From: Rickettsia sp. Oklahoma-10
Lineage (GTDB): Bacteria > Pseudomonadota > Alphaproteobacteria > Rickettsiales > Rickettsiaceae
DNA: 64,000 nt
NCBI RefSeq assembly: GCF_039954865.1
Contig: NZ_CP157197.1
Location: 885,501-949,500 of the forward strand
Reading direction: 5' to 3'
A program made the position numbers and the translations under genes. How positions within the stretch are numbered: position 1 is the first letter of the stretch; every line of letters starts with the position of its first letter. This document shows positions 38,186 to 48,178 of the stretch, piece after piece. Under the pieces are notes generated by a model, which was given only the letters and a program-made list of their open reading frames with translations, was not told where the DNA came from and ran no database searches.

Positions 38186-39877
38186 TTGATGCAACAAAAT
38201 CAAAATAATTTTACTCGTGGTTCACAGATTTTTGCTCATCAGATGAGAATGCTTGGGCAAGGCAGTATTAATGCTTTAACTATTGGATTAATATTTACTG
38301 TAGTTTGGCTAATGTGGCGTACATATCAGAAATTGTCCTTAGTAAGCTTATATTATTTTATCATAGAGCGATACGCACAATTAAAACTTGCCATAGGAGA
38401 GTATTTTTACCCTATAAGCCAAATAGGTATTAAATTCTATTATTTAGAACAAAAAGCTTGGGTTTATCGTAATGCTGAAGAATTTGTGCATAAATTTTGG
38501 CATGTTACACCGCATTCGCATAATATCAATCAATTTGGGCAATTCTTATTGCATTCAGCTTGGCCAGAAGGTATTATTGTTTTTACTATTAGCATGTTTA
38601 CTGCCATCATCTTTTTTATGTATCGAGGTAAAAAAGCTGTTATACAAGATAAGATCAGGGGAGCAGATTTGGTGGAAGCAAAAACTTTAGCGAGAATGCT
38701 TCATAAAAACAAACAAGCTGCTAATATTTGTTTTTCTGGATTGCCATTAGTTAAAAATATCGAAAGGAGGCATATTCTTATTACCGGTACTACTGGTAGT
38801 GGTAAAACTAATATGTTAAATGAGCTATTACCTCAGATTAGAAAAGAGCAAGGTAGAGCAATTATTGTTGATTTAACAGGTAGCTTTACTGATCGATTTT
38901 TTGATCCCAAATGTGATAAGCTACTTAATCCTTTGCAAGAGAATACAGAGCATTGGTTGCCTTGGAATGATTGTCATGAAATTTGGGATTATAATGATAT
39001 GGCAAGTAACTTTAGTAACTATAATCCCAAATTAGATGATTTTTTTGCTAAAAGTGCTGAGTTGGTACTCGCTGAAGGATTAAGATTATATCAGGATAGT
39101 AAAGACATCAAAAAGCTAATAAATACTATTCTTTATGCAAATAATAAAGAATTTGCAAAAAGTTTTAAAAATAGTGCAGTATCTGGTATAATTAGCAGTA
39201 GTGCCCCTGAGACTTCTTCAGGTATTCAAGCAACTGTTAGTAAAAATATTGAAGTGTTGCAACATTTAAAGCCTAAAGGTGAGTTTAGTATTAGAAAGTG
39301 GTTTACTGCGGACAAAGGTTGGTTATTTATAACTAGTACTCCTAATCAAAGAGTAATGCTTCGACCACTTATTGCTGCATGGATTAGCATAGCGATAAAA
39401 GCATTAATGAATAGGAACATCAATAATACTCATAGTAATATGTGGTTTGTGATTGATGAGCTGCCAGCTTTACAAAAGATATCTTCACTCCCTATAGCTT
39501 TGGCTGAAAGCAGGAAATATGGTGGCTGCGTTGTTGCAGGTATGCAAAACATTCATCAATTAGAGGAGATATATGGTTCTGCTGGAACAGCTTCAATGCT
39601 TGATTTATTTGGTAGCAAATTTATTTTTCGGGTAAGTGATCAACAAACAGCACATAAATCAGCTTTAATGCTTGGTGAGCAAGAAATTATTGAAACTCAA
39701 GAGAATCTCTCTTATGGTGCTAACTCCATGCGTGATGGAGTAAATATGCATAGCTTAGAGAAAAGAAAATTATTAGTAATGCCATCTGAAATTATGAATC
39801 TAGAAGATCTTACCTGTTATGTAAAACTTGCGGGTAACATCCCAATTACTAAATTACAAATGAATTTACAAACTTGA
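38186..39877 (+). CDS. traD: TraD_F, type IV coupling protein
   Basis: 563 residues with two N-terminal membrane segments (ALTIGLIFTVVWLMW; WPEGIIVFTISMFTAIIFF) followed by the ATPase domain: Walker A ILITGTTGSGKTNMLNELLP, Walker B MWFVIDELPALQKISS, and AGMQNIHQLEEIYG. It links relaxosome to channel and pumps DNA. Slightly shorter than F TraD because the C-terminal tail is missing. It starts 2 bases after the TPR gene. Confidence 0.94.
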   Translation: MMQQNQNNFTRGSQIFAHQMRMLGQGSINALTIGLIFTVVWLMWRTYQKLSLVSLYYFIIERYAQLKLAIGEYFYPISQIGIKFYYLEQKAWVYRNAEEFVHKFWHVTPHSHNINQFGQFLLHSAWPEGIIVFTISMFTAIIFFMYRGKKAVIQDKIRGADLVEAKTLARMLHKNKQAANICFSGLPLVKNIERRHILITGTTGSGKTNMLNELLPQIRKEQGRAIIVDLTGSFTDRFFDPKCDKLLNPLQENTEHWLPWNDCHEIWDYNDMASNFSNYNPKLDDFFAKSAELVLAEGLRLYQDSKDIKKLINTILYANNKEFAKSFKNSAVSGIISSSAPETSSGIQATVSKNIEVLQHLKPKGEFSIRKWFTADKGWLFITSTPNQRVMLRPLIAAWISIAIKALMNRNINNTHSNMWFVIDELPALQKISSLPIALAESRKYGGCVVAGMQNIHQLEEIYGSAGTASMLDLFGSKFIFRVSDQQTAHKSALMLGEQEIIETQENLSYGANSMRDGVNMHSLEKRKLLVMPSEIMNLEDLTCYVKLAGNIPITKLQMNLQT

Positions 39878-39898
39878 TTTAAATGCAAAAATATAGAA

Positions 39899-39919
39899 AC
39901 CATTTTAATGGTATTTTTA
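39899..39919 (+). terminator. Rho-independent terminator at the end of the tra operon
   Basis: ACCATT-TT-AATGGT followed by ATTTTTA, starting 22 bases after the traD stop. It fits the end of a long co-directional operon beginning at traL. Confidence 0.6.
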
Positions 39920-39996
39920 AAAGATTTCAATTGTTTGATAGGGGATTACCTTATAAAGAAAAATCCTACTATAATGCCCCTTTAAATCGCTAATTT

Positions 39997-40204
39997 AGTC
40001 CGTCCGCCAAAACTCTACAGACCTTATAGATACTAGGTTTTAAGGCAAAAAGTAATAGTAAAATCCATAAGAAAATGAAAGGTTTTATATCAAAAGCTTA
40101 TGGAAATACAAAAAAATGGCAACGAGAAAATTGAGTACGTTTTGGGACATAGTGTGTTTTTTGATACAAAAATTTAAAATTAGCCCTCAAAATCATAGTA
40201 ATTT
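39997..40204 (-). repeat. Truncated copy of the 281-bp inverted-repeat element
   Basis: Begins AGTCCGTCCGCCAAAACTC and matches the inverse of the right-hand part of 51187-51467 through ATCATAGTAATTT, with a few indels. The other terminal repeat is missing, since sequence diverges after about 40204. It sits between traD and the nuclease gene. Confidence 0.75.
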
Positions 40205-40261
40205 CAGAATTTTTTATAAATTATTTTTCAAACAGCAGAGTAAATTTTACAAGAAATATGT

Positions 40262-41329
40262 TTACTCTAAAGAACTAATAAAAGCTTCATCAAGACCGGT
40301 TACACTAGAAATTAAAGAAACATTACAACCTTGAGTTAACATTTTCTTTGCTACCTCTACTGCTTTATTATATTCCCCTTCAGCTTTACCTTCAGCTTTA
40401 CCTTCAGCTTTTCCAATTTGGATACCTTCAGCTTTTCCAATTTGGATACCTTTAGCTTCACCAATTTGGATACCTTTAGCCTCACCAACTTGTAAGCCTT
40501 CAAGAATACCTATTTCTTTCCCTTCTTGTTGCCAATGCTCTGCTAAACTTCTCATAAGCCTTGTTCCTATTTCTGGATTCAACTTTGTTGATAATAAATT
40601 CTCTAGCTTTATTTTATCAGCTTGCTCTATCTTTGTCAAAGTATAATATAATATCATTTCTAGATAATCATAACCTATCGTTATTTTGGTTAATTCCGGC
40701 AATATATCTGATATTTCTTGCCATCTTTTTAATAATTCCCTCTCATGTATATGCTTGAGAAAAAATTCTAATATTCCCGACCATATTCTTTGTTTAAACT
40801 CTTCATCTGGTATTTCATGGACATTCACTAATTGGTAATCATTAATCCATAATTCTCTTGCTAATTTGTTATTGGCAAATAAATCCCACAAATTCCTTGC
40901 AACATTATATTTCTCCTGACCATTGAAAAATATCATCGGGTATACCAACGGTAAAGTCTTAGCTTTAGGATTTTGTATTAAATATCGCTCACAAATATTA
41001 ATCATATATTTAAAAAGCCTAAAAGCCATAAAATGATCTGCTTTTGATTGATGTTCGACAAGCAAAAATAAGTAGCCGTCTTGTTTATCAAATTTGCATG
41101 AGAATAAAACATCAGAGATAGAATCTTTTAAAGAACTTTCTACAAATGTGGTGTTCTCCATTGCTAAACTAGGAAAATCTATTAAACTTTTAATATTTGG
41201 GGGCAAATGTGCATTAAAGAACTCATGGGCAACTAGAGGATTCTCAAGTGCCTTACGAAATATCTTATCATGCTTAGCTTTCTTCTTATCCTTATCTGGA
41301 TCACCAAGCAGGTTTCCTTGTTCACTCAT
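40262..41329 (-). CDS. Rpn/YhgA-type PD-(D/E)XK nuclease (transposase-like)
   Basis: 355 residues. The N-terminal part has the family pattern HDKIFRKALENPLVAHEFFN, then SDVLFSCKFD and FLLVEHQSKADHFMAFRLFK, giving the D and ExQ residues of the PDDEXK_2 family. Such proteins promote RecA-independent recombination in E. coli. The C-terminal part has about six tandem 8-residue repeats of the type IQIGKAEG, from DNA repeats at about 40373-40490. A common accessory gene in Rickettsia mobile elements. Confidence 0.9.
   Translation of the reverse strand: MSEQGNLLGDPDKDKKKAKHDKIFRKALENPLVAHEFFNAHLPPNIKSLIDFPSLAMENTTFVESSLKDSISDVLFSCKFDKQDGYLFLLVEHQSKADHFMAFRLFKYMINICERYLIQNPKAKTLPLVYPMIFFNGQEKYNVARNLWDLFANNKLARELWINDYQLVNVHEIPDEEFKQRIWSGILEFFLKHIHERELLKRWQEISDILPELTKITIGYDYLEMILYYTLTKIEQADKIKLENLLSTKLNPEIGTRLMRSLAEHWQQEGKEIGILEGLQVGEAKGIQIGEAKGIQIGKAEGIQIGKAEGKAEGKAEGEYNKAVEVAKKMLTQGCNVSLISSVTGLDEAFISSLE
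40373..40490 (-). repeat. Tandem 24-bp coding repeats in the Rpn-type gene
   Basis: Repeating units of the type CCAATTTGGATACCTTTAGC and shorter CTTCAGCTTTAC units encode IQIGEAKG and GKAEGKAEGKAE. Copy number is likely to vary by slippage. Confidence 0.75.
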
Positions 41330-41373
41330 ATATTTACATTTTTTGAATTGGTAAAATATTATTACACTACACT

Positions 41374-44300
41374 CTAAACTCTTATTCCTTGATTTAGCTT
41401 GATCTCAGATACTTGCTTTACCGCACTTCTTATTTCTTTACCTATTTCTGAGCTTGGACTTACATATTGCATTACTTGTTTATCTCTTCCTATGGCATTT
41501 AAGTAATCTTCAGGGACTAGATGGCTTTTGCCTTGAAAATCATATACTACTATATCAGAAAATTTCTTATCACCAAGATTATAATTAGGATTAAATTTAT
41601 TCTTCATAATTTGTAAATCTTTCTGTATCTTCTGCTCTATTGCTGCTATGCAAATCTTGTTACTGTAGAGCAGACAAGAATCTATACCTTTTTCTCTGTA
41701 GATTTGTATTGCGGTATTGATATTCTCTGCTGTGCCAAACTTTGCTAAAGCTTGTATTTGCTGTTGCTGCAAATTATTTAGTCCGTTATTATCGTTATTT
41801 ACCATTTTTGAAAATAGTAATTCTATAGACTGAAATTGTGATTTTCTATCATCACTTGCTTTTAAGGATGATTTAAGTTCAGCTACATTGCTAGCTACTG
41901 TTAATTTTGCTATTTCAGGCTCTAGAAGATTTCTAATAGATTCTGCTCCTTGAGATTTTAGCACATCATTAAAATCTCCTGTCTCGAGTGGTCGTATTAT
42001 TGCTACTGCTGCTCCTTTGCTAATTAATTCGTCCTGAGCCTTAATTATGGTACGAACTGATACTGCGTCTTTGCCGTCATTATCGGCAGCAATTATTATT
42101 CTCTCTCCTTTGATAGGCTCATAGTTCCTGATGTTATTTACACCTAAACTACAAAGAATTTTGCCTTTAATACCAGCTTCCCCAATGCTTAAAGCCGTCT
42201 CTACCCCTTCTGCTATAATCGTTATATTACTAACTGAATTATTGCCATCTTTACTGCTTTGTACATTCCTGCTTTGTACGTTCTGCTGTTCGTTATTTTT
42301 ATTAATTTCAACAAAAGAACCTCTGATTCTACCAAATGAACGTTTATTAACTTCTATACTCGCTTTTGCCCCTGTTTCTTTATTTAAATAAATAGCTTGA
42401 CCTCCGGTAATATTGCCATCTTTATTTCTTACAAAAGCAATTAATGCAGGATAATATTGTTTGCTATTACTGTCCCACATCATATTGGTTCTAAGATCAT
42501 TACTTAGTTGGTATCTTGTTAATACTTCTTTAATTCCACGATGTTCTGATAAATATCTTTTTGCTACATTATTTGGCATAACATATTTTATAGAATCTGA
42601 TTTTTCATATAATCCTATAGCTCTCTTAATTTTTGCTATTTCAGCATATTGCTCTGTTTGAGTTTTAATTTGTTGATTTTTGTCTGCTGCTAAATTTGCT
42701 GCTAGATCTTTACCTCCGTTGGTTGACATACCAACCATATCTTGTAAATATTTCTTAGCTTCTACAAAATCACAATTTTTTTCTCTTTGTACTAAGGTAA
42801 ATAGATCTCCTCCCTCGCCTTTACTAAAATCATACCATCTGCCGGCTTTACTGCCATGTATCTTCATCACTATTTTGCCATCTTTCTCCCAGCGGAGTAA
42901 CTGGCTATTTGATAAATGCTTATTTGGACTACCTAGTAAATTTCTTCCTATTTCTTCTGCTTTAAATGATAATCTTTGCTTTAATTCTACAGCTTCTTGT
43001 TTATTAACAGAATTATAATCTATTTTTTTCTTGACCATAATATCCTCTTGTAACTTAACACTTATTGTTGTATCTTGTTTATTACAATTCGTAAGGTTAT
43101 AAGAAGAGCTTTTTTGCTCTTCTTGGGCTTTATGGCTTGTGGCAAAATTTGAGCTAGTGCTTCTTAGGATTTCTAGTACTTTAGCCGGTGGCTCTGACTT
43201 TACTTTTGGTTGGTAATAGTTATCATTACTATGTAATCTATCCTTAATATCTTCTACTATCCCTTTAAACCAATTACCTACTTTATCTATAATATTAGGA
43301 CTCTTATTTTCTTGATCTTGAATCGCTACTAATTCTTCTAAAGTTTTAAAGTTAATGCTAGATAGCCTATTATCTATTTTACTAAGTTGTGATATTAAAC
43401 TTGCTATATTTCTTGTACTGTCCTTATTATAGTAGAGTTTTACCTCTTCTATATGTCTAGTCATGGCTACATAAGAATTTCTGCTATTTCCTGCTAAATT
43501 ATGTAATACATAGACATTTTTAATTGAGGCTCCTTGTGCTTTATACACTGTAGAAGCATAGCCATGTTTAAAGCTTACATCTTGAGGATTAAATTCTATT
43601 TCTTTCCCGCTATCTGTTTTAGCAATAAATTTATCATTACTTACTGAAGTTATCGTTGCAAATTCACCATTTTCTATTTGTAAATCTTTATTTGTACTTT
43701 TAAACAAAATACGATCTCCTGCCATATAATCTTCATGCTTTTCAGATGATAGATAACGTCTATATTCTTTACCGGTAAGTAAGCCTCTAGCTTTTAGTAA
43801 CTCCCTGATGCCTTGATTAATACTATCTACTTCAGCATTACGCATGGTAATTATTAAACGCTCATTTAGAGCAAATTTGCTGTTGCTCCAATCATTAATT
43901 AATCTTGCCATTGATTCTTCTAGCGTATGATCAATCTTTAAACCATCATGTTGTGCAAGTAAACGCAAGCCACCAGTAATATCTGATCTTGCAAAGCATG
44001 AAGCCATTTCTCTTGCCCATGCTTTACTCTGTCTTCTAATTCTACTTAACTCATATGAGCCAAATTTACTAGCCAATACTGCAAACATTCCTCCTCGCTC
44101 AACGGAAGTGAGTTGTCTCTCATCTCCAGCCAGTATTAGATTACAATTGTTACTCCTTGCTACTTTTAGTAATTCTAAATAATCACTATTACCTACCATC
44201 CCTGCTTCATCTACTACTAGCAGGCTATTTCTTGGTAGATCAGCTTTGCCATTATATAATTTAAATAAAAATCCTTTTACTGTATAACATTGCCGGTAAC

Positions 44301-45522
44301 CTTTACTTTTAAGCTCTGATGCTGCTTTATGAGTAGGACTAAGCCCTATAATATTTTGCCCATGATTAGTGGCAATTTTATAAGCCTGCACAAGTACTTG
44401 TGACTTACCGGTACCGGCTCTACCTTGTAAAATCCTAATCCCTTGATTATTAATTAAAATATGCTGTAGACTTTCTCTTTGTGCTTCATTAACACTTGCA
44501 AGATTATCGATAGCACTTTTAAGCTTAATAATATTATTAAAATGAATCTGGTTATTTACCTTATATGCTATTCTAAGTAACCTTAATTCTTCATCCCTTA
44601 TGTCTTTAGTAGTATAGTATTTAGTATCCGTGCCATCTTCATTATATAGTTTTACCAGCCTATCTGAATTTAATACCTCCCTTATTAGTTTTGACTTTTC
44701 TACTTCTTCTGGAATCTCTTTTATTGCTTTTTCTATATCCAATTTAGTAAAAATAGCTTGATGACGAATAATACGATTTAACACTCCATCACTATTTTTA
44801 ATAATTTCCAGATGAGCTAATTTACATATTTTATTTTGCTCAGCTATTTCATTGATAATACTTCGCATTCTAGTAGGACCAACATGCTGCTGAGGCATAA
44901 AACTTATCGGGTCTACTTGGATTTCTAAACCTAACTTAGCAAAATATTTATTGATTACTTCTTTAACTCTCTTATGTATTATTTCCTCCTCTGGGATAAT
45001 GAATGCTTTGCCCTTAACTTTGGCAAATTTAGGATTTAAATCTACTGCCTTAGCTCCTAAAGATTTACCATCTTCTGTGAATCTTCTGGTAGTAACAAGC
45101 AAATGGGCATGCCAATTCTTATCTCCATCATGTGGCTGATGAATATCAATTTGAACTCCTAGACCATTCTTTACCCACCCCATCTCTTCGATTATTTCAT
45201 GAGTAATGGCTATCCTATCATTTAAATCTAGCTCTTTATCATCAGGCAGTGCTATAACTATATCTTTTAATAATTGACTATTTTTTCTTGTCTCTAGACG
45301 TTCTACTTCATTCATCAAGACCCTTGGGTCTTTAAATCTTTTATCTACATAATTAGGCAATAATACTGCATGGTAAACATTATCGCCTTTTTTGCTAAAA
45401 TTATAAGTAACGTTAGTTCTCTCATCTTTAATAATCAGCCTGGCATTATAGGCAGCTTTCAGGCAAGCATTTCCTCCTGAACTCCTACTCACTATTTCTA
45501 TTCTTGCAAACTGTATTGCCAT
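41374..45522 (-). CDS. traA_Ti: TraA_Ti, relaxase-helicase-primase fusion
   Basis: 1382 residues. The N-terminus is a MobA/MobL relaxase (MAIQFARIEIVSRSSGGNAC, nucleophile Tyr candidates at 25 and 39, and histidines in DGDKNWHAHLLVTTRR). The middle is a TrwC/RecD-like helicase (ILQGRAGTGKSQVLVQAYKI, DEAGM, RGGMFAVLA, YKAQGASI). The C-terminal third has a primase-type Zn/DUF3991 region (GRWYDFSKGEGGDLFTLVQR) and a Toprim domain (IIAEGVETALSIG, IIIAADND). It nicks and unwinds DNA at oriT for transfer. It faces away from TraD_Ti. Confidence 0.93.
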   Translation of the reverse strand: MAIQFARIEIVSRSSGGNACLKAAYNARLIIKDERTNVTYNFSKKGDNVYHAVLLPNYVDKRFKDPRVLMNEVERLETRKNSQLLKDIVIALPDDKELDLNDRIAITHEIIEEMGWVKNGLGVQIDIHQPHDGDKNWHAHLLVTTRRFTEDGKSLGAKAVDLNPKFAKVKGKAFIIPEEEIIHKRVKEVINKYFAKLGLEIQVDPISFMPQQHVGPTRMRSIINEIAEQNKICKLAHLEIIKNSDGVLNRIIRHQAIFTKLDIEKAIKEIPEEVEKSKLIREVLNSDRLVKLYNEDGTDTKYYTTKDIRDEELRLLRIAYKVNNQIHFNNIIKLKSAIDNLASVNEAQRESLQHILINNQGIRILQGRAGTGKSQVLVQAYKIATNHGQNIIGLSPTHKAASELKSKGYRQCYTVKGFLFKLYNGKADLPRNSLLVVDEAGMVGNSDYLELLKVARSNNCNLILAGDERQLTSVERGGMFAVLASKFGSYELSRIRRQSKAWAREMASCFARSDITGGLRLLAQHDGLKIDHTLEESMARLINDWSNSKFALNERLIITMRNAEVDSINQGIRELLKARGLLTGKEYRRYLSSEKHEDYMAGDRILFKSTNKDLQIENGEFATITSVSNDKFIAKTDSGKEIEFNPQDVSFKHGYASTVYKAQGASIKNVYVLHNLAGNSRNSYVAMTRHIEEVKLYYNKDSTRNIASLISQLSKIDNRLSSINFKTLEELVAIQDQENKSPNIIDKVGNWFKGIVEDIKDRLHSNDNYYQPKVKSEPPAKVLEILRSTSSNFATSHKAQEEQKSSSYNLTNCNKQDTTISVKLQEDIMVKKKIDYNSVNKQEAVELKQRLSFKAEEIGRNLLGSPNKHLSNSQLLRWEKDGKIVMKIHGSKAGRWYDFSKGEGGDLFTLVQREKNCDFVEAKKYLQDMVGMSTNGGKDLAANLAADKNQQIKTQTEQYAEIAKIKRAIGLYEKSDSIKYVMPNNVAKRYLSEHRGIKEVLTRYQLSNDLRTNMMWDSNSKQYYPALIAFVRNKDGNITGGQAIYLNKETGAKASIEVNKRSFGRIRGSFVEINKNNEQQNVQSRNVQSSKDGNNSVSNITIIAEGVETALSIGEAGIKGKILCSLGVNNIRNYEPIKGERIIIAADNDGKDAVSVRTIIKAQDELISKGAAVAIIRPLETGDFNDVLKSQGAESIRNLLEPEIAKLTVASNVAELKSSLKASDDRKSQFQSIELLFSKMVNNDNNGLNNLQQQQIQALAKFGTAENINTAIQIYREKGIDSCLLYSNKICIAAIEQKIQKDLQIMKNKFNPNYNLGDKKFSDIVVYDFQGKSHLVPEDYLNAIGRDKQVMQYVSPSSEIGKEIRSAVKQVSEIKLNQGIRV

Positions 45523-46048
45523 GATTCTTCTTATGATTATTACAATCCTGCATTACATTAGCATGAATGTTTTTCATCATCCATTGAATCAGCACAAATA
45601 AGCAAATAATAAACCTTCAGGTTTATATATTGCGTTAACCTCGCTCTAAAGAGCTTTGTTAAACCAAAACTTACGCTATGTTTGATATAATGCCCATGAA
45701 TTAAGGGATATTATGAAGTGCTTCACTATAAAACATTGCTGTGTAATAAGAGTTTTTAGCATATTTGCTATAACATAGCGTAAGTTTTGAAACCTTTGTT
45801 GCTTACGTTCCTTAACTAAATATTTGTCTTTATTGATCTTAGTTTTGCTGGTTCGGTTAGGTATGGGGATTATCTTGATCTTGAATGGCTTTTTTATTCC
45901 ATCACTAATCTTAGACTATGCAATCTTAGAGTTGTATCCAACATTAGTCTGTTTTAGAAAAAAATTTGTAGAATTTCTGTAGCACTTATAATTATGAAGT
46001 TGACTTCCACAATTTATTGATGATTCATGATGATTATAACAATAAAAA
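45523..46048. promoter_or_regulatory. Divergent intergenic region, candidate oriT
   Basis: The 526 bases lie between the divergent relaxase and TraD_Ti genes, the place where Ti-type oriT sequences occur. They contain hairpins at 45609-45626 and 45643-45654 and an 18-base perfect inverted repeat at 45665-45682 and 45772-45789. The equivalent region in RAGE-1 has been reduced to about 115 bases (11395-11509) and lacks all three. The nick site is not identified. Confidence 0.5.
45665..45789. repeat. 18-bp perfect inverted repeat, candidate oriT or relaxosome site
   Basis: CAAAACTTACGCTATGTT at 45665-45682 is exactly reversed and complemented at 45772-45789. The 89-base spacer is AT-rich. No coding frame is present. 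Confidence 0.8.
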
Positions 46049-46342
46049 ATGAAAACTATCTATATGGATAATGTCATAAAACGTAGATTGAAATTAGAAC
46101 AAAAAAAAACTCAAATTATTACTGAAGAAGCAAGACTTAAAATTCAAGAAAGAAAAGCTCGTACTCGTCGTTTAATTGAAATCGGCGGCTTAGTTGTTAA
46201 AGCTAAACTTGATGATTTACCCACTAACAGTTTACTAGGAGCTTTTGTTTCTTTAAAAGAAAAATTAATACAAAATCCTAATATCCAAGATCACTGGACT
46301 AAAATCGGCAAAAATATTTTTGATCAAAAATTAAATAATTAA
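46049..46342 (+). CDS. traD_Ti: TraD_Ti-type conjugal transfer protein, RAGE-2 copy
   Basis: 97 residues, basic, with MDNVIKRRLKLEQKKTQIIT and RKARTRRLIEIGGLVVKAKL. It matches the small TraD family encoded beside TraA in Ti plasmids. It lies across the candidate oriT from the relaxase. The Met at codon 6 is an alternative start. Confidence 0.85.
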   Translation: MKTIYMDNVIKRRLKLEQKKTQIITEEARLKIQERKARTRRLIEIGGLVVKAKLDDLPTNSLLGAFVSLKEKLIQNPNIQDHWTKIGKNIFDQKLNN

Positions 46343-46361
46343 CGTCCATTATCTTAATGGG

Positions 46362-46495
46362 ACTGTTGAAAAAGTTTTAAGTAATTTAAATACATTATAG
46401 TAAAATAAATTAAAAGTTATACTATATATGCTTATTTATCAAAACTACAGTGGTTTATACAAACAAAATGACTACAAAAATACTTTTTCAACAGT
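46362..46495. repeat. 134-bp MITE-like inverted-repeat element
   Basis: ACTGTTGAAAAAGT at 46362-46375 and its perfect complement ACTTTTTCAACAGT at 46482-46495, with an AT-rich, non-coding interior. It lies just after TraD_Ti. Confidence 0.6.
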
Positions 46496-46557
46496 TCGCT
46501 GATATTAATACACATAACACTTTCAGGAGTTTCGCATTTAGCAAAATTGCGTATCAG

Positions 46558-47205
46558 CTAAAAGCCATCCGATGGATAGTCCACTTTTCGCTTTTCGCAT
46601 GTTCCGTTACGGCAATCCAAATGATGACAAAGATTCTCAAGTATCTGCTCATATGCAAGGAGTTGTGACATAGTCCAATTAAATCGACTCAAAATATTAT
46701 AGGCATTATTGATGTTAATATTAATATAAGCTGTATTAAACCTATAATTAGAGAGTAACTTTCTTAATCTTGTTTCCTGTGTCTTTTTATATTCATCGTG
46801 GTTTGCTGTACCAAATTCTGCTATATTATGCATCTCTCTGCTACGTATTTGTATTTCTATATTACGTTTATAGATATTAATTATGACATGTAAGGAACGG
46901 TAGCCATTATCCTTAGGATTAGTAATATAGTCTTTAAACTTCTTTACATCAACAGAATAAATATTGTAAATAATATCTAATACTTTATAACAGTCTTCTT
47001 TTTTATTAACTATAATCCTAAAAGCAATTAGGTCCTTCAATTCTTTCACAGTGGTAGCTTTTTTAAATATCTTCTTTAAAACAGAACAAGGAGATTTTAA
47101 TCTGTAATGTATTTCAGCAGCTATATTAGCTTTATATAGTTTAGTGCTAATAGCAGCTATGATATTATGTAAATCATTAGTATTTATACCTTGCATAATT
47201 AACAT
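46558..47205 (-). CDS. RelA/SpoT-type (p)ppGpp synthetase domain protein
   Basis: 215 residues covering only the synthetase domain. Motifs: RLKSPCSVLKKIFKKATTVK, ELKDLIAFRIIV (the catalytic Asp region), DYITNPKDNGYRSLHVIINI, and IEIQIRSREMHNIAEFGTAN (catalytic Glu). No HD, TGS or ACT domains. It resembles small alarmone synthetases in size but derives from the long Rel family. The Met at codon 4 may be the start. Its natural opponent is the HD-only hydrolase at 51503. Confidence 0.85.
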   Translation of the reverse strand: MLIMQGINTNDLHNIIAAISTKLYKANIAAEIHYRLKSPCSVLKKIFKKATTVKELKDLIAFRIIVNKKEDCYKVLDIIYNIYSVDVKKFKDYITNPKDNGYRSLHVIINIYKRNIEIQIRSREMHNIAEFGTANHDEYKKTQETRLRKLLSNYRFNTAYINININNAYNILSRFNWTMSQLLAYEQILENLCHHLDCRNGTCEKRKVDYPSDGF

Positions 47206-47233
47206 TTATAATAAATTATAATACGTTTGTTAT

Positions 47234-47359
47234 AAAATAATCAGCTTTTGATCCCTGTAATTAACTATTAACTCCACATTAGTACACTAAACTCCATAAA
47301 GAGATATAACTCTTGGAACTTTACTTTTAAATTTATGGAGGGAAAAAGCTGATTATTTT
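47234..47359. repeat. 126-bp element with 16-bp perfect terminal inverted repeats
   Basis: AAAATAATCAGCTTTT at 47234-47249 and its exact complement AAAAGCTGATTATTTT at 47344-47359. The inner ends TCCCT and AGGGA-like GAGGGA extend the symmetry imperfectly. Non-coding. Confidence 0.65.
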
Positions 47360-47600
47360 ACAGTAACTTAAGTACAATATTTAACTCCCTGACCTTACTA
47401 ATTTGGTAGAATGTATTAAAACTTAAATTAGAATTATTACAACTCTTAAAAAAACAGTAAGTATTATACATAAGTAAAAAACACGTAGATATTAATGTAA
47501 AAATTTATCTATTAAAGACCTCTGAAAATAACTGAATTAAGTAGTCAATAATAAGAAAGAGATATTAATGAAGAGATTATAATCATTAAGAATTATTAGA

Positions 47601-47747
47601 ATGGATATATTTACAGTTGTTGGAAGAGACAGATTAAGTAAAGATAATGTACTTAAGTTAGAACAAATAATTAACTGGAATCAAGTAAGTAATTATTTAA
47701 AGAACAGTAAACTGAGATCTGACTTAGAACCTGTCTTGAAAGACTAA
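47601..47747 (+). pseudogene. Transposase N-terminal fragment (IS5-like)
   Basis: A 48-residue frame, MDIFTVVGRDRLSKDNVLKL then EQIINWNQV, resembling the start of IS5-group transposases (DPLVKLxxLIDW). It ends in a TAA and no further transposase sequence follows. A 12-base inverted repeat, CTGTCTTGAAAG at 47731-47742 and CTTTCAAGACAG at 47896-47907, frames the next 165 bases and may be what is left of the IS ends or of a derived MITE. Confidence 0.55.
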
Positions 47748-48178
47748 TTATCTAATTACATAGTACTTCAACATGTTACTTTTTTAGTACTATTTTATGT
47801 CTAAAAAATTTACATGTTTTAGCAAAATTACTGTTTTTTATATAGATTTTAAACTGTTTGTTATGAATTAGTGTATTATTGTTGTTATCAATCCACTTTC
47901 AAGACAGCCTCTTAGGCAGGATTGGTTATAGCGAGTGATTGTTATTTAAATGTATCCTATTAGGACAATTATATAATTTAACGTGAATAGCGAATTAAAA
48001 TAAGTCAAGAATTAAGGAAAGAGTCGATAGACGGTTTGTTAGGTAGTAACTGGTAATTGATAAGAGAAGCGATCATGTGAGAGAAGGCATTTTTGACTGA
48101 TCCATATATGACGATGTCTTTTAACCTTATAGAATAATAATAGTTTAAATAAATTAGATTTTATGGAAGATAAAGACT

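Larger units (their letters stand above)
47206..48178. other. Non-coding stretch with mobile-element debris
   Basis: Besides the 126-bp palindromic element and the transposase fragment, the interval is AT-rich and has no supported gene. The leader of the LuxR/NB-ARC gene should lie in 47910-48178; no clear promoter stands out. Confidence 0.5.

Noticed and set aside
40116-40334. 72-codon plus-strand frame after traD
   Set aside because: Spans the truncated inverted-repeat element and the 3' end of the nuclease gene; no motif.
40373-40490. Short tandem repeats, possible CRISPR
   Set aside because: Repeats are contiguous 24-bp coding units without spacers; no cas genes anywhere in the window.
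46450-46668. 72-codon plus-strand frame
   Set aside because: Runs from a MITE-like element into the antisense of the synthetase gene.
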